From contig NZ_BLAW01000001.1 of NCBI RefSeq assembly GCF_009617895.1, positions 3,649,001 to 3,713,000 of the forward strand: a stretch of 64,000 nt of DNA. Direction: 5' to 3'. The DNA comes from Prolixibacter sp. SD074 (lineage in GTDB: Bacteria; Bacteroidota; Bacteroidia; Bacteroidales; Prolixibacteraceae). Shown here piece after piece: positions 26,463 through 35,075 of the stretch. The notes below the pieces were generated by a model. The model had not been told where the DNA came from. It ran no database searches and was given only the letters and a program-made list of their open reading frames with translations. A program made the translations under genes and the position numbers. Positions within the stretch are counted from its first letter, which is position 1, and each line of letters starts with the position of its first letter.

Positions 26463-27107
26463 TTGGAAGATAACTACCGACATCGTGGCCTGCGGCGAAA
26501 GCTGGTTAGCGAGATTCAGGCGAAAGGGATAACGGATGAAAATGTACTGGAAGCCATTGGGAAGGTGCCCCGTCATCTTTTTATGGATAGTAGCTTTGTT
26601 CAGTTTGCCTACCGGGATAAAGCCTTCCCGATTGGGCAAGGACAAACGATCTCTCAACCTTACACCGTTGCTTTTCAGACCCAACTGCTCGAAGTAAAAA
26701 AGTTTGACAAAGTACTGGAAGTTGGAACAGGTTCAGGTTATCAGTCTGCGGTACTTTGTGAAATGGGCGCCACCGTTTTTACCATCGAACGTCATCGTGA
26801 ACTATACGATAAGGCAAGGGCATTATTGCCATCCATTGGTTATGAACCGATGTTCTTTCACGGAGACGGTTATGCAGGTCTTCCTACATACGGACCTTTT
26901 GATAAAATAATTGTCACGGCCGGAGCGCTTTACATTCCCGGATCACTTCTGGAACAATTGAAGGTAGGCGGACGTTTGGTAATTCCGGTAGGCCCGCAAC
27001 ACCGGCAGGAAATGAAGCTGGTTATCAGGGAGTCGGAAACGGAATATCGAACAGAAGATAGAGGTGGTTTTATTTTTGTCCCGCTTGTTGGCGGAAAATC
27101 AGAATAA
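26463..27107 (+). CDS. pcm: Protein-L-isoaspartate O-methyltransferase
   Basis: 214-aa SAM-dependent repair enzyme for isoaspartyl residues. Motifs: 'IGQGQTISQPYTVAFQTQLLE', 'VLEVGTGSGYQSAVLCEMG' (SAM motif I), 'VFTIERHRELYDKAR', 'FDKIIVTAGA', 'LKVGGRLVIPVG'. It uses a TTG start: the upstream ATG at 26452 is out of frame, and the sequence MEDNYRHRGLRRKLV starts where homologues start. An MBL-fold gene follows by 12 nt. Confidence 0.9.
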   Translation: MEDNYRHRGLRRKLVSEIQAKGITDENVLEAIGKVPRHLFMDSSFVQFAYRDKAFPIGQGQTISQPYTVAFQTQLLEVKKFDKVLEVGTGSGYQSAVLCEMGATVFTIERHRELYDKARALLPSIGYEPMFFHGDGYAGLPTYGPFDKIIVTAGALYIPGSLLEQLKVGGRLVIPVGPQHRQEMKLVIRESETEYRTEDRGGFIFVPLVGGKSE

Positions 27108-27119
27108 TACAAGAACGCT

Positions 27120-27758
27120 ATGATGGAAATTCGAAAGTTTACATTTAATCCGGTAGCAGTAAATACTTACGTGATATGGGATGAAACAGGCGAGTGTGCC
27201 ATAATCGATGCAGGGTGCTCAAATCCTTCGGAAGAAGAAGCGCTGGCTGGTTTTATTGAAGAAAAGGGATTAAAACCGGTCAAACTGCTGAATACTCATG
27301 GCCATTTCGATCATGTGATTGGTAACGGTTTCGCTGCACGGAAGTGGGATTTGGAAGTGGAAATGCATCAGGGTGATGATGCGTTGGTTTCGAATGCAAA
27401 AGAGCAAGGAGGAATGTTTGGCATTGCGATGCACCAACCTCCGAAGCCGGGGAAATTCTTTAACGAAGGTGATGAAATCACGTTCGGAAATTCGACTTTG
27501 AAAGTAATTCATGTTCCCGGACATTCTCCTGGCGGTGTCGCTTTCCACAATGCGAAAGAAAAAGTGTTGATCGCAGGTGATATCCTTTTTTATGGTTCCA
27601 TCGGACGAACTGATTTACCCGGAGGCGATCACGAATCGTTAATCAATGGGATAAAATCCAAATTAATCGTCTTGGATCCGGCAACCAAAGTATTTTCCGG
27701 CCATGGCCCGGAGACCACAATCGGAGACGAAATAAAGAATAATCCGTTTCTTCAGTAA
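27120..27758 (+). CDS. MBL-fold metallo-hydrolase (glyoxalase II-like)
   Basis: 212-aa zinc hydrolase with 'THGHFDHVIGNG' motif, 'VPGHSPGGVAF', 'AGDILFYGSIGRTDLPGGD' and 'FSGHGPETTIGDE'. The GRTDLPGG signature is that of the glyoxalase II/hydroxyacylglutathione hydrolase-like group, common without glutathione in Bacteroidota, so the true thioester substrate is unknown. An ATG at 27123 is an equally possible start. Likely in an operon with pcm. Confidence 0.88.
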   Translation: MMEIRKFTFNPVAVNTYVIWDETGECAIIDAGCSNPSEEEALAGFIEEKGLKPVKLLNTHGHFDHVIGNGFAARKWDLEVEMHQGDDALVSNAKEQGGMFGIAMHQPPKPGKFFNEGDEITFGNSTLKVIHVPGHSPGGVAFHNAKEKVLIAGDILFYGSIGRTDLPGGDHESLINGIKSKLIVLDPATKVFSGHGPETTIGDEIKNNPFLQ

Positions 27759-27848
27759 AACGGTTTGGATAAAGGAAAAATATCATGTTTTCCTATTGCA
27801 GAAGACCTTAAAATTGTGTCGGCATATAATAAACTAAAATGACTAGCG

Positions 27849-30719
27849 ATGGCAATCGATAAATTTGTCAACCGCCATATAGGCCCCCGGGAGCGTGACT
27901 TAGAAGAAATGCAGCGGGTTATCGGCGTAAAATCAATGGACGAACTGATTGATCAGACGGTTCCGTCCAATATTCGTTTGGAAAAACCACTGAATTTACC
28001 CAATGGTTTAACCGAACGGACCTATTTCAAACAAATCAGGAAACTGGCTGCCAAAAATAAGGTCTTCAATACTTACATTGGTATGGGGTATTATGACACC
28101 ATCACCCCCGCAGTTATTCAGCGTAATATTCTCGAAAACCCGGTGTGGTATACTTCCTACACGCCTTACCAGGCGGAAGTTTCCCAGGGACGTTTGGAGG
28201 CATTGCTGAATTTCCAGACCATGGTTTGCGAAATGACTGCTATGGACCTGGCCAATGCTTCATTGCTCGATGAAGCCACCGCTGCAGCCGAAGCGATGTC
28301 GCTAATGTATGCGACCCGCAGTCGCGGAAAACAGAAAGCCGGGGCGAATGTTTGTTTCGTGGATGAGAACGTTTGGCCGCAGACGCTTGACGTGTTGCAA
28401 ACCCGTGCCGAACCGTTGGGAATTGAGTTGAAGGCAGGTGATTTTTCGCGCGACAAGATTGAAGAAAACTGGTTTGGCGCAATAGTCCAGTATCCCAACC
28501 TGAAAGGTGAGGTAGAAGATTATAGCAACTTCACCAGTCGTCTGCACGATAACGATTGTAAGATTTCGGTAGCGACCGATTTGCTGGCACTGGCGCTTAT
28601 TATCCCTCCGGGAGAATGGGGCGCTGATGTGGTTTTCGGTTCTGCTCAGCGTTTCGGGGTACCGATGGGATATGGCGGCCCTTCTGCTGCATTCTTTGCT
28701 ATCAGGGAAGACGACAAACGCTTTATGCCCGGTCGAATCATCGGTGTGACAAAAGATGCCACGGGGAAACCGGCACTGCGCATGGCATTACAAACCCGCG
28801 AGCAGCATATCAAACGCGAACGGGCAACCTCCAATATTTGTACAGCTCAGGCGCTTCTGGCTACCATGTCCGGAATGTATGCCGTTTATCACGGGCCGGA
28901 AGGTATCCAGGGAATTGCTGACAGGGTACATAGCATTGGTGTTTTATTGGGCGACGAGATTACAAAACTCGGCTACAGGCAAGAGAATGCCAATTTCTTC
29001 GATACCATCCGTATTTCGTTACCACGCCACGTAAAGAAAGAGGATATTGAGTGGCTGTCACTCGATTTGGAAATGAACTTCCGCTACTTCGAAACGGGTG
29101 AGGTAGGGCTCAGCATCGACGAGACGACGAACCTGGAAGACATCAACTGGATTCTGGAAGTATTTGCGAAAGCGGCCAACAAACGTATTCCGGTCATCTC
29201 TGAGATTCCGGAGAACTCCATCATCGACAAAAGATACGGCCGCAAATCAGCGTATCTGACCCAGGAGGTTTTCAATAAGTACCGCTCCGAGACCGAAATG
29301 GCCCGTTACATCAAGCGGTTGGAGAAAAAAGATATTTCGTTGGTGCATTCAATGATTTCGTTGGGATCGTGCACCATGAAGCTGAACGCTGCTACCGAGA
29401 TGATTCCGCTCAGTTGGATTGAGTTCAGTGGAATTCATCCTTTTGTGCCGAAAAATCAGGCCATGGGTTACCACGAAATGATGGAAGAACTGCGTCGCGA
29501 TTTGGCCGAAATTACCGGCTTCGACGATATTTCCCTTATGCCTAATTCAGGAGCTGCAGGCGAATACACCGGTTTGATGGTGATCCGGGAATACCACAAA
29601 AGCCGTGGCGAAGGAAACCGGAATGTCGTTTTGATTCCTTCATCGGCACACGGGACTAACCCGGCCAGTGCTGTTATGGCCGGCATGAAAGTGGTGGTCG
29701 TACCTTGCGACGAACGCGGAAATATTGATGTTGGTGCGCTTCGGGCGAAAGCCGAAGAACACAAGGATAACTTGTCGGCCTTCATGGTTACTTACCCGTC
29801 AACGCACGGAGTGTTCGAATCGGCTATCGTCGAAATGTGCGGCGTCATTCACAAAAATGGTGGCCAGGTGTACATGGATGGTGCCAATATGAATGCACAG
29901 GTGGGACTGACGAATCCGAAGCGAATTGGAGCCGATATTTGTCACCTGAACCTGCATAAAACATTTGCCATACCGCACGGCGGAGGTGGCCCGGGTGTTG
30001 GCCCGATTGGCGTGGCAAAACACCTGGTGGAATTTCTTCCTTCGCATCCGGTAATGAATAACGGGCACGTGGGCTTACACGCTGTATCAGCCGCTCCGTG
30101 GGGAAGTGCTTCGGTATTGCCCATTACCTACGGATACATCAAAATGCTGGGGGCCGATGGTTTAACGCAAGCATCCCGGATTGCTATTCTCAACGCCAAC
30201 TATATTGCTTCGTTGTTGAAGGATAATTACGGTATTCTCTATACCGGGGAGAAAGGACGGGTAGCACACGAGATGATTTTGGAATGCCGTCACCTGAAAG
30301 CTTCGGCTGGTGTAACCGAAGCCGATATTGCCAAGCGATTGATGGATTACGGTTTTCATGCTCCGACTCTTTCATTCCCGGTACACGGAACACTGATGGT
30401 GGAGCCAACCGAAAGTGAATCGAAAGAAGAGCTCGACCGGTTTGTGGAAGCCATGAACAGCATCTTCAGCGAGATTAAAGAGATTGAAGAAGGCAAAGCC
30501 GATGCGAATGATAACGTTCTGAAGAATGCACCGCATACAGCCGAAGTTTTGATGACTGACGACTGGAAGCACAGTTACTCCCGCGAAAAAGCAGCCTATG
30601 CGCTCGGTTGGCTCCGTGATAACAAATTCTGGGTACCCGTCAGCCGCGTTGATGATGCCTATGGTGATCGGAACCTGATTTGTACTTGTGAACCACTGGA
30701 AAGTTATATGGACAAATAA
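27849..30719 (+). CDS. gcvP: Glycine dehydrogenase (decarboxylating), P-protein
   Basis: 956-aa PLP enzyme of the glycine cleavage system, releasing CO2 from glycine and passing aminomethyl to lipoyl-H protein. Homodimeric fused form: N-terminal half ('VWYTSYTPYQAEVSQGRLEALLNFQTM') and C-terminal half with 'LGSCTMKLNA' and the PLP lysine in 'HLNLHKTFAIPHGGGGPG'. The gcvT and gcvH partners are not in this window. A MITE-like element lies directly downstream. Confidence 0.97.
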   Translation: MAIDKFVNRHIGPRERDLEEMQRVIGVKSMDELIDQTVPSNIRLEKPLNLPNGLTERTYFKQIRKLAAKNKVFNTYIGMGYYDTITPAVIQRNILENPVWYTSYTPYQAEVSQGRLEALLNFQTMVCEMTAMDLANASLLDEATAAAEAMSLMYATRSRGKQKAGANVCFVDENVWPQTLDVLQTRAEPLGIELKAGDFSRDKIEENWFGAIVQYPNLKGEVEDYSNFTSRLHDNDCKISVATDLLALALIIPPGEWGADVVFGSAQRFGVPMGYGGPSAAFFAIREDDKRFMPGRIIGVTKDATGKPALRMALQTREQHIKRERATSNICTAQALLATMSGMYAVYHGPEGIQGIADRVHSIGVLLGDEITKLGYRQENANFFDTIRISLPRHVKKEDIEWLSLDLEMNFRYFETGEVGLSIDETTNLEDINWILEVFAKAANKRIPVISEIPENSIIDKRYGRKSAYLTQEVFNKYRSETEMARYIKRLEKKDISLVHSMISLGSCTMKLNAATEMIPLSWIEFSGIHPFVPKNQAMGYHEMMEELRRDLAEITGFDDISLMPNSGAAGEYTGLMVIREYHKSRGEGNRNVVLIPSSAHGTNPASAVMAGMKVVVVPCDERGNIDVGALRAKAEEHKDNLSAFMVTYPSTHGVFESAIVEMCGVIHKNGGQVYMDGANMNAQVGLTNPKRIGADICHLNLHKTFAIPHGGGGPGVGPIGVAKHLVEFLPSHPVMNNGHVGLHAVSAAPWGSASVLPITYGYIKMLGADGLTQASRIAILNANYIASLLKDNYGILYTGEKGRVAHEMILECRHLKASAGVTEADIAKRLMDYGFHAPTLSFPVHGTLMVEPTESESKEELDRFVEAMNSIFSEIKEIEEGKADANDNVLKNAPHTAEVLMTDDWKHSYSREKAAYALGWLRDNKFWVPVSRVDDAYGDRNLICTCEPLESYMDK

Positions 30720-30726
30720 CCTCATG

Positions 30727-30942
30727 AAGAGGGCGTCCGAAAAGTTGAATTGAAACAGTGTTAACTTTCAAATTGAAAGCAATCCTGGATTTACCCCTCC
30801 TCCCGGTGTCCATCGGGACTCCTTAAAGGTGAGGCTAAAAGTCCCCCTTCAGGCTGTATTTAATTAAGGGGTAAATAACTTAAGCTGTACTTACAATTTG
30901 ATAGTTCTGAAAATGCTCTTTGGACTTTTCGGACACCCTCTT
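30727..30942. mobile_element. MITE-like element with 19-bp terminal inverted repeats
   Basis: Non-coding 216-bp segment bounded by inverted repeats (30727-30745, AAGAGGGCGTCCGAAAAGT, and 30924-30942, its complement with one mismatch). A second, internal inverted repeat pairs ATTTACCCCT (30789-30798) with AGGGGTAAAT (30867-30876). No transposase is present, and no clear target-site duplication is seen. The sequence could fold into a long hairpin and may also serve as a gcvP terminator. Insertion-sequence ends with GTCCGAAAAGT-like termini could mobilise it (inference). Confidence 0.6.
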
Positions 30943-30956
30943 TATTTTACCAACCG

Positions 30957-31775
30957 ATGATTGTATTTCCTAACGCCAAAATTAACATTGGCCTGCATAT
31001 TCTGCGAAAGCGGGATGACGGTTACCATGAGCTGGAAACTGTTTTCTATCCGCTGAAGTTACGGGACGGTCTGGAATTCATTGAAAACCGGACGGGGGAA
31101 GTGCGTTTCAGCAATAGTGGAATCGAGGTAGGTGGAAGACCGGAAGATAACCTGGTGGTAAAAGCATACCGAATGCTGGCTGCTGATTATACGCTGCCCG
31201 GAGTAGACATTCATTTGCATAAGGTTATTCCATTTGGGGCTGGTTTGGGCGGTGGTTCTTCTGATGCCGCTTTTATGTTGAAGGGGCTAAATGACTTTTT
31301 TGGCCTGAACATCCCCGAACAAAAGCTTTTATCTTCCGCTGCAAGGCTGGGTGCCGATTGCGCATTTTTCCTCAAAAATACACCCTTATTTGCGTCCGGA
31401 GCCGGGGAGAAGCTTGAACCACTTCCGCTAAGTTTGGCCGGATGGCATCTGTTGCTGGTAAAACCGCCGGTTGTGGTGGGTACTAAAGAAGCATATGCCG
31501 GTGTTCTGCCAGGGAAGCCAAATGTGGGATTAAAAGAAGCCATTCGGTTGTCGGTAAATAACTGGCAGGGGAATGTCGTCAATGATTTCGAGACGGGAAT
31601 TTTTCAACGGTTTCCCGAAATTAAAGCCATCAAAGAGAAACTGATTGAGCGGGGAGCAGTTTATGTTTCCATGTCGGGAAGTGGCTCGTCTGTTTTCGGT
31701 CTTTTCCGCAACGAACCGATTTGGCGCGACAGCGATTTCCCGGAAGGCAGTTTCATCTGGTCGGAGATCTTTTAA
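30957..31775 (+). CDS. ispE: 4-diphosphocytidyl-2-C-methyl-D-erythritol kinase
   Basis: 272-aa GHMP kinase of the MEP isoprenoid pathway. Markers: 'FPNAKINIGLHILRKRDDGYHELETVF' at the N-terminus, the ATP loop 'IPFGAGLGGGSSDAAFML' and 'VSMSGSGSSVFGLF' at the C-terminus. Starts 14 nt after the MITE-like element, which therefore occupies its promoter region. Ends opposite a shared terminator. Confidence 0.95.
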   Translation: MIVFPNAKINIGLHILRKRDDGYHELETVFYPLKLRDGLEFIENRTGEVRFSNSGIEVGGRPEDNLVVKAYRMLAADYTLPGVDIHLHKVIPFGAGLGGGSSDAAFMLKGLNDFFGLNIPEQKLLSSAARLGADCAFFLKNTPLFASGAGEKLEPLPLSLAGWHLLLVKPPVVVGTKEAYAGVLPGKPNVGLKEAIRLSVNNWQGNVVNDFETGIFQRFPEIKAIKEKLIERGAVYVSMSGSGSSVFGLFRNEPIWRDSDFPEGSFIWSEIF

Positions 31776-31828
31776 TCTTTTTCAGGAAGAATTTACTCTT
31801 TCCCTCTCGGAAAAAACAGGGAAAAGAT

Positions 31829-31863
31829 AACAAAAGCTGCCCCGGGATGAGGCAGCTTTTGTT
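31829..31863. terminator. Bidirectional terminator between ispE and the biotin carrier
   Basis: 13-bp arms AACAAAAGCTGCC (31829-31841) and complement (31851-31863), with A/T-rich flanks on both sides. Confidence 0.85.
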
Positions 31864-31865
31864 GT

Positions 31866-32186
31866 TTATTCGATAGTGATCATCAGTACATCTTTCGGAA
31901 TTCTGATGCCTTCTTTGACGTGGACCTCTTTGATTTTTCCATCGAAGGGCATTTCAATCTTGTTCTCCATTTTCATGGCTTCAAGAATTAGCAGGCATTC
32001 GCCCTCTTTCACTTTCTGGCCTGGTTTGACCATCAGTTTCAGAACGGTACCCGGAATATAGGAACGAACCTCATTCATATCAGGACGTTCCCATTTTTTT
32101 CGCATTTCAAACTTCTTTGTATACAGTGTTTTGTATTTGGCGCTGTTCACTACAAAGGTTTGGTATTTTGGTGTACTTTCTTCCAT
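31866..32186 (-). CDS. Biotin carboxyl carrier protein of acyl-CoA carboxylase
   Basis: 106-aa carrier. The biotinylated lysine is Lys72 in the canonical 'EAMKMEN' motif; the fold extends from about residue 40 to the end ('VRSYIPGTVLKLMVKPGQKVKEGE'). The first 40 residues are charged and may dock to the carboxyltransferase. It lies 33 nt downstream of the carboxyltransferase gene on the same strand. No biotin carboxylase or membrane beta/gamma subunit is adjacent. Confidence 0.92.
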   Translation of the reverse strand: MEESTPKYQTFVVNSAKYKTLYTKKFEMRKKWERPDMNEVRSYIPGTVLKLMVKPGQKVKEGECLLILEAMKMENKIEMPFDGKIKEVHVKEGIRIPKDVLMITIE

Positions 32187-32219
32187 TTTGAAAGGATTTG
32201 GTTAACAGAAAGTCTTGAT

Positions 32220-33764
32220 TTAGAACGGAGGGATACCGTGTTTTTTCGCCGGGCGGGCATCCACTTTGTTGTCCGACAGCGTCAGCGAGTGAATCAACAG
32301 GGAGCGGGTTTCAGCCGGTTCAATTACCTCGTCAATGTATCCTTTCGCAGCGGCTACATACGGGTTGGCAAATTTCTCTTTGTATTCCTCAATTTTCTGT
32401 TTCCGGACTTCATCCGGATTTTCTGCTTCAGCAATCTCCTTACGGAAGACAATGTTGGCAGCACCTTCCGGTCCCATCACAGCGATTTCGGCGGTAGGCC
32501 ATGCAAATACAAAGTCAGCACCCAGGTGGCGCGAGTTCATGGCAATATATCCTCCACCGTATGCTTTGCGCAGAATAACGGTGATTTTCGGTACGGTTGC
32601 TTCGCTGTAAGCATACAGCAATTTGGCTCCGTGGCGAATCACACCGGCATGTTCCTGGTCAACGCCAGGCAGGTAACCCGGCATATCCTCGAGGGTCACA
32701 ATCGGGATGTTGAACGCGTCGCAATAACGGATGAAACGAGCTGCTTTATCCGAGCTGTCGCAATCGAGCACACCGGCCAGGTATTTAGGCTGGTTTGCCA
32801 CAAAACCGACCGTGTCGCCCTTTAGGCGTCCAAAGCCGATAACGATGTTCCTGGCAAAGTACTCCATAATTTCGAAGAACTCGCTGCTGTCGGTCACCGC
32901 GCGAATAATGTCGCGGATGTCGTATGGACGACGCGGGTCTGAAGGAACAATCTCTTCAATATTGAGAGAAGAGGTTGGTTCCTGCGGTGGAAATTTGCGT
33001 GCTTTTTGGGTATTATTCCATGGAATAAATGAAATAAGACTCTTGATCTGATCAAAACATTCGTCCTCGCTTTCGGCGTAGAAATGGGCATTACCGGTAA
33101 TCTCGCTGTGTACGCGGGCTCCACCCAGTTCTTCCATACTAATTTCTTCGCCCAGTACGGTTTTAATAACATTTGGTCCGGTGATAAACATCTTGGAGAT
33201 ATTTTCCACTACGAAAACGAAATCGGTTAAAGCGGGAGAATAAACGGCCCCGCCGGCACAGGGGCCGAGGATAACTGAAATCTGCGGAATAACACCGGAA
33301 GCTTTGGTGTTCCGGTAGAAAATTTCACCATAACCAGCTAGGGAATTAACACCTTCCTGGATGCGGGCCCCACCGGAATCGTTAATACCGATAAGCGGAA
33401 CGCGCATTTTCAGGGCGTGGTCCATGATTTTGGTGATTTTGCGGGCATGCATCAAACCGAGCGAACCACCGGCTACGGTGAAGTCCTGTGCATAGATACA
33501 AACAGGTTGATTGTAAATGGTACCTGTCCCGATGATAACACCGTCGCCGTGCAACACCTTTTTGTCCATGTCGAAATCACGAGCTGTGTGCTCTACAAAA
33601 AGATCGTACTCGTGGAAAGAATCTTCGTCAAGAATAGACATGATTCTCTCACGGGCCGTCTTTTTACCCATGGCCACTTGTTTTTCGATGGCTTTTTCAC
33701 CACCCCCCAACTGTACCTCCTGCTTACGTTTACGGAGGTCCAGGATGTTTCTTTTTAATGACAT
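32220..33764 (-). CDS. Acyl-CoA carboxylase carboxyltransferase (beta) subunit
   Basis: 514-aa carboxyltransferase, probably for propionyl-CoA/methylmalonyl-CoA. Crotonase-like halves are clear: N-terminal 'AQDFTVAGGSLGLMHARKI', 'INDSGGARIQEGV', 'GPCAGGAVYSPALTDFVF'; C-terminal 'FVANQPKYLAGVLDCDSSDKAARFIRYCD', 'DMPGYLPGVDQEHAGVIRHGAKLLYAY', 'GGGYIAMNSRHLGADFVFAWP'. Two directions are possible: ATP-driven carboxylase (with an unlinked biotin carboxylase) or part of a Na+-pumping methylmalonyl-CoA decarboxylase. Context alone does not decide. Confidence 0.93.
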   Translation of the reverse strand: MSLKRNILDLRKRKQEVQLGGGEKAIEKQVAMGKKTARERIMSILDEDSFHEYDLFVEHTARDFDMDKKVLHGDGVIIGTGTIYNQPVCIYAQDFTVAGGSLGLMHARKITKIMDHALKMRVPLIGINDSGGARIQEGVNSLAGYGEIFYRNTKASGVIPQISVILGPCAGGAVYSPALTDFVFVVENISKMFITGPNVIKTVLGEEISMEELGGARVHSEITGNAHFYAESEDECFDQIKSLISFIPWNNTQKARKFPPQEPTSSLNIEEIVPSDPRRPYDIRDIIRAVTDSSEFFEIMEYFARNIVIGFGRLKGDTVGFVANQPKYLAGVLDCDSSDKAARFIRYCDAFNIPIVTLEDMPGYLPGVDQEHAGVIRHGAKLLYAYSEATVPKITVILRKAYGGGYIAMNSRHLGADFVFAWPTAEIAVMGPEGAANIVFRKEIAEAENPDEVRKQKIEEYKEKFANPYVAAAKGYIDEVIEPAETRSLLIHSLTLSDNKVDARPAKKHGIPPF

Positions 33765-33838
33765 AGGTTACGATTTAAATTCAAGATCTTCCTGAAAAAT
33801 CAGGCCGATCACCTATAAAGTTTGTCTACTTCAGGGGC

Positions 33839-33846
33839 CAAAATTA
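33839..33846 (-). promoter_or_regulatory. -7 element of the carboxyltransferase operon
   Basis: TAATTTTG on the minus strand, about 75 nt before the ATG at 33764; -33 not recognisable. Confidence 0.4.
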
Positions 33847-33847
33847 T

Positions 33848-33882
33848 AAAAAAAATGCCGGGAAAGAGCATGCCCCGGCATT
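33848..33882 (-). terminator. Terminator after lptG
   Basis: Minus-strand hairpin with arms AATGCCGGG / CCCGGCATT (33854-33862 and 33874-33882) and a following T-run. Confidence 0.85.
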
Positions 33883-33941
33883 AAATGATATCTCTATCTA
33901 TTTAGATATCAAAAAATTGAATAACAGTATTTAATGGTCGA

Positions 33942-35039
33942 TTATTTGGAGGCCCACCGGTATAAAAAGATAGCTATAATGGCATACAGGAAGTTGGGTA
34001 TCCAAACTGCCAGTAAGGGATCCATCCCTCCCTTTGTGGCAAAAACTGTCGATACTTGTAGGAACATGATAAAGGAGAAGCTGAGTAACAGCCCGATACC
34101 CAGGTGAAGGCCCATTCCTCCCCTGATTTTACGCGAAGCCAGTGCGGCACCGATGATCGAAAGAATAAATGTGGAAAAAGGACCTGAAGTTCGTTTGTGT
34201 TTTTCGATCTCGTACTGCACCACATTGTCTACGCCGCGCAATTTCAAATCCTCGATGTAATGGTTCAGCTCCCAGTAGTTCATGGTTTCTTCGAGGTTCT
34301 TTTGGCGGTCAAAATCTTCCGGCTTCATCCGAAGGGTGGTATCGATTACAGCACCGGAGGTAATTTTTTCGTCCGGACCACTTAGATCGCGTATGTAGTA
34401 ATTATGAATCACCCATTTCTTTTTGTCGCGGTCCCATTTTACGTAGTCCGAAATCAGCTTTGATTCAAGTTTGTGATCTTTGAATTTTTCGATAGAAAAT
34501 TTGTACCCAACGTCGTTTTTGTTGTTGTAGTTACGCATGTAGATATACAGGCCGGGTTCCAGTTGTCGGTGGATGTTCCGGTCATTATTGTTATACTCAC
34601 CTTTGAGATACGTGTTGGTAAAGTTGATACGAATGGTATTGGCCGGCGGGATGACAAAATTTCCCAGCACCCACGACATCGTCGCAATAATTCCGGCACC
34701 GATCATATAGGGGCGCATTAGTCGTTTGTATGTCACGCCACTGGCGAGGATGGCAATAATTTCGGAGTTGTAGGCCATCTTCGAGGTAAAATAAATTACC
34801 GCAATAAAGGTGAACAGACTACTAAACAGATTGGCGAAATAAGGGATGAAGTTCAGGTAAAAATCAAAAATAATGGCCTGCAGCGGAGCATGGCGACTGA
34901 TAAATTCGTCGATGTGCTCGGAAATGTCAAAAACAATCGAGATACCAATAATCAGGGCGATAGCCAGGAAAAAGGTTCCCAGAAACTTTTTGATGATGTA
35001 TATGTCAATCTTTTTCAGAAATGGTTTTGACAGCAGCAT
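33942..35039 (-). CDS. lptG: LptF/LptG family LPS export permease
   Basis: 365-aa inner-membrane permease of the YjgP/YjgQ family that, with LptB, extracts LPS for transport. N-terminal membrane helices ('FLGTFFLAIALIIGISIVFDISEHIDEF', 'FYLNFIPYFANLFSSLFTFIAVIYF', 'EIIAILASGVTYKRLMRPYMIGAG'), a periplasmic domain (about 130-270) and C-terminal helices. LptF versus LptG cannot be decided from sequence alone; the symbol is by closest resemblance. It follows tgt by 36 nt, an arrangement I know from other Bacteroidota. Confidence 0.85.
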   Translation of the reverse strand: MLLSKPFLKKIDIYIIKKFLGTFFLAIALIIGISIVFDISEHIDEFISRHAPLQAIIFDFYLNFIPYFANLFSSLFTFIAVIYFTSKMAYNSEIIAILASGVTYKRLMRPYMIGAGIIATMSWVLGNFVIPPANTIRINFTNTYLKGEYNNNDRNIHRQLEPGLYIYMRNYNNKNDVGYKFSIEKFKDHKLESKLISDYVKWDRDKKKWVIHNYYIRDLSGPDEKITSGAVIDTTLRMKPEDFDRQKNLEETMNYWELNHYIEDLKLRGVDNVVQYEIEKHKRTSGPFSTFILSIIGAALASRKIRGGMGLHLGIGLLLSFSFIMFLQVSTVFATKGGMDPLLAVWIPNFLYAIIAIFLYRWASK

Positions 35040-35075
35040 GCGAATAAGCGTAATTTTCGGCGAATTTATTTGAAA

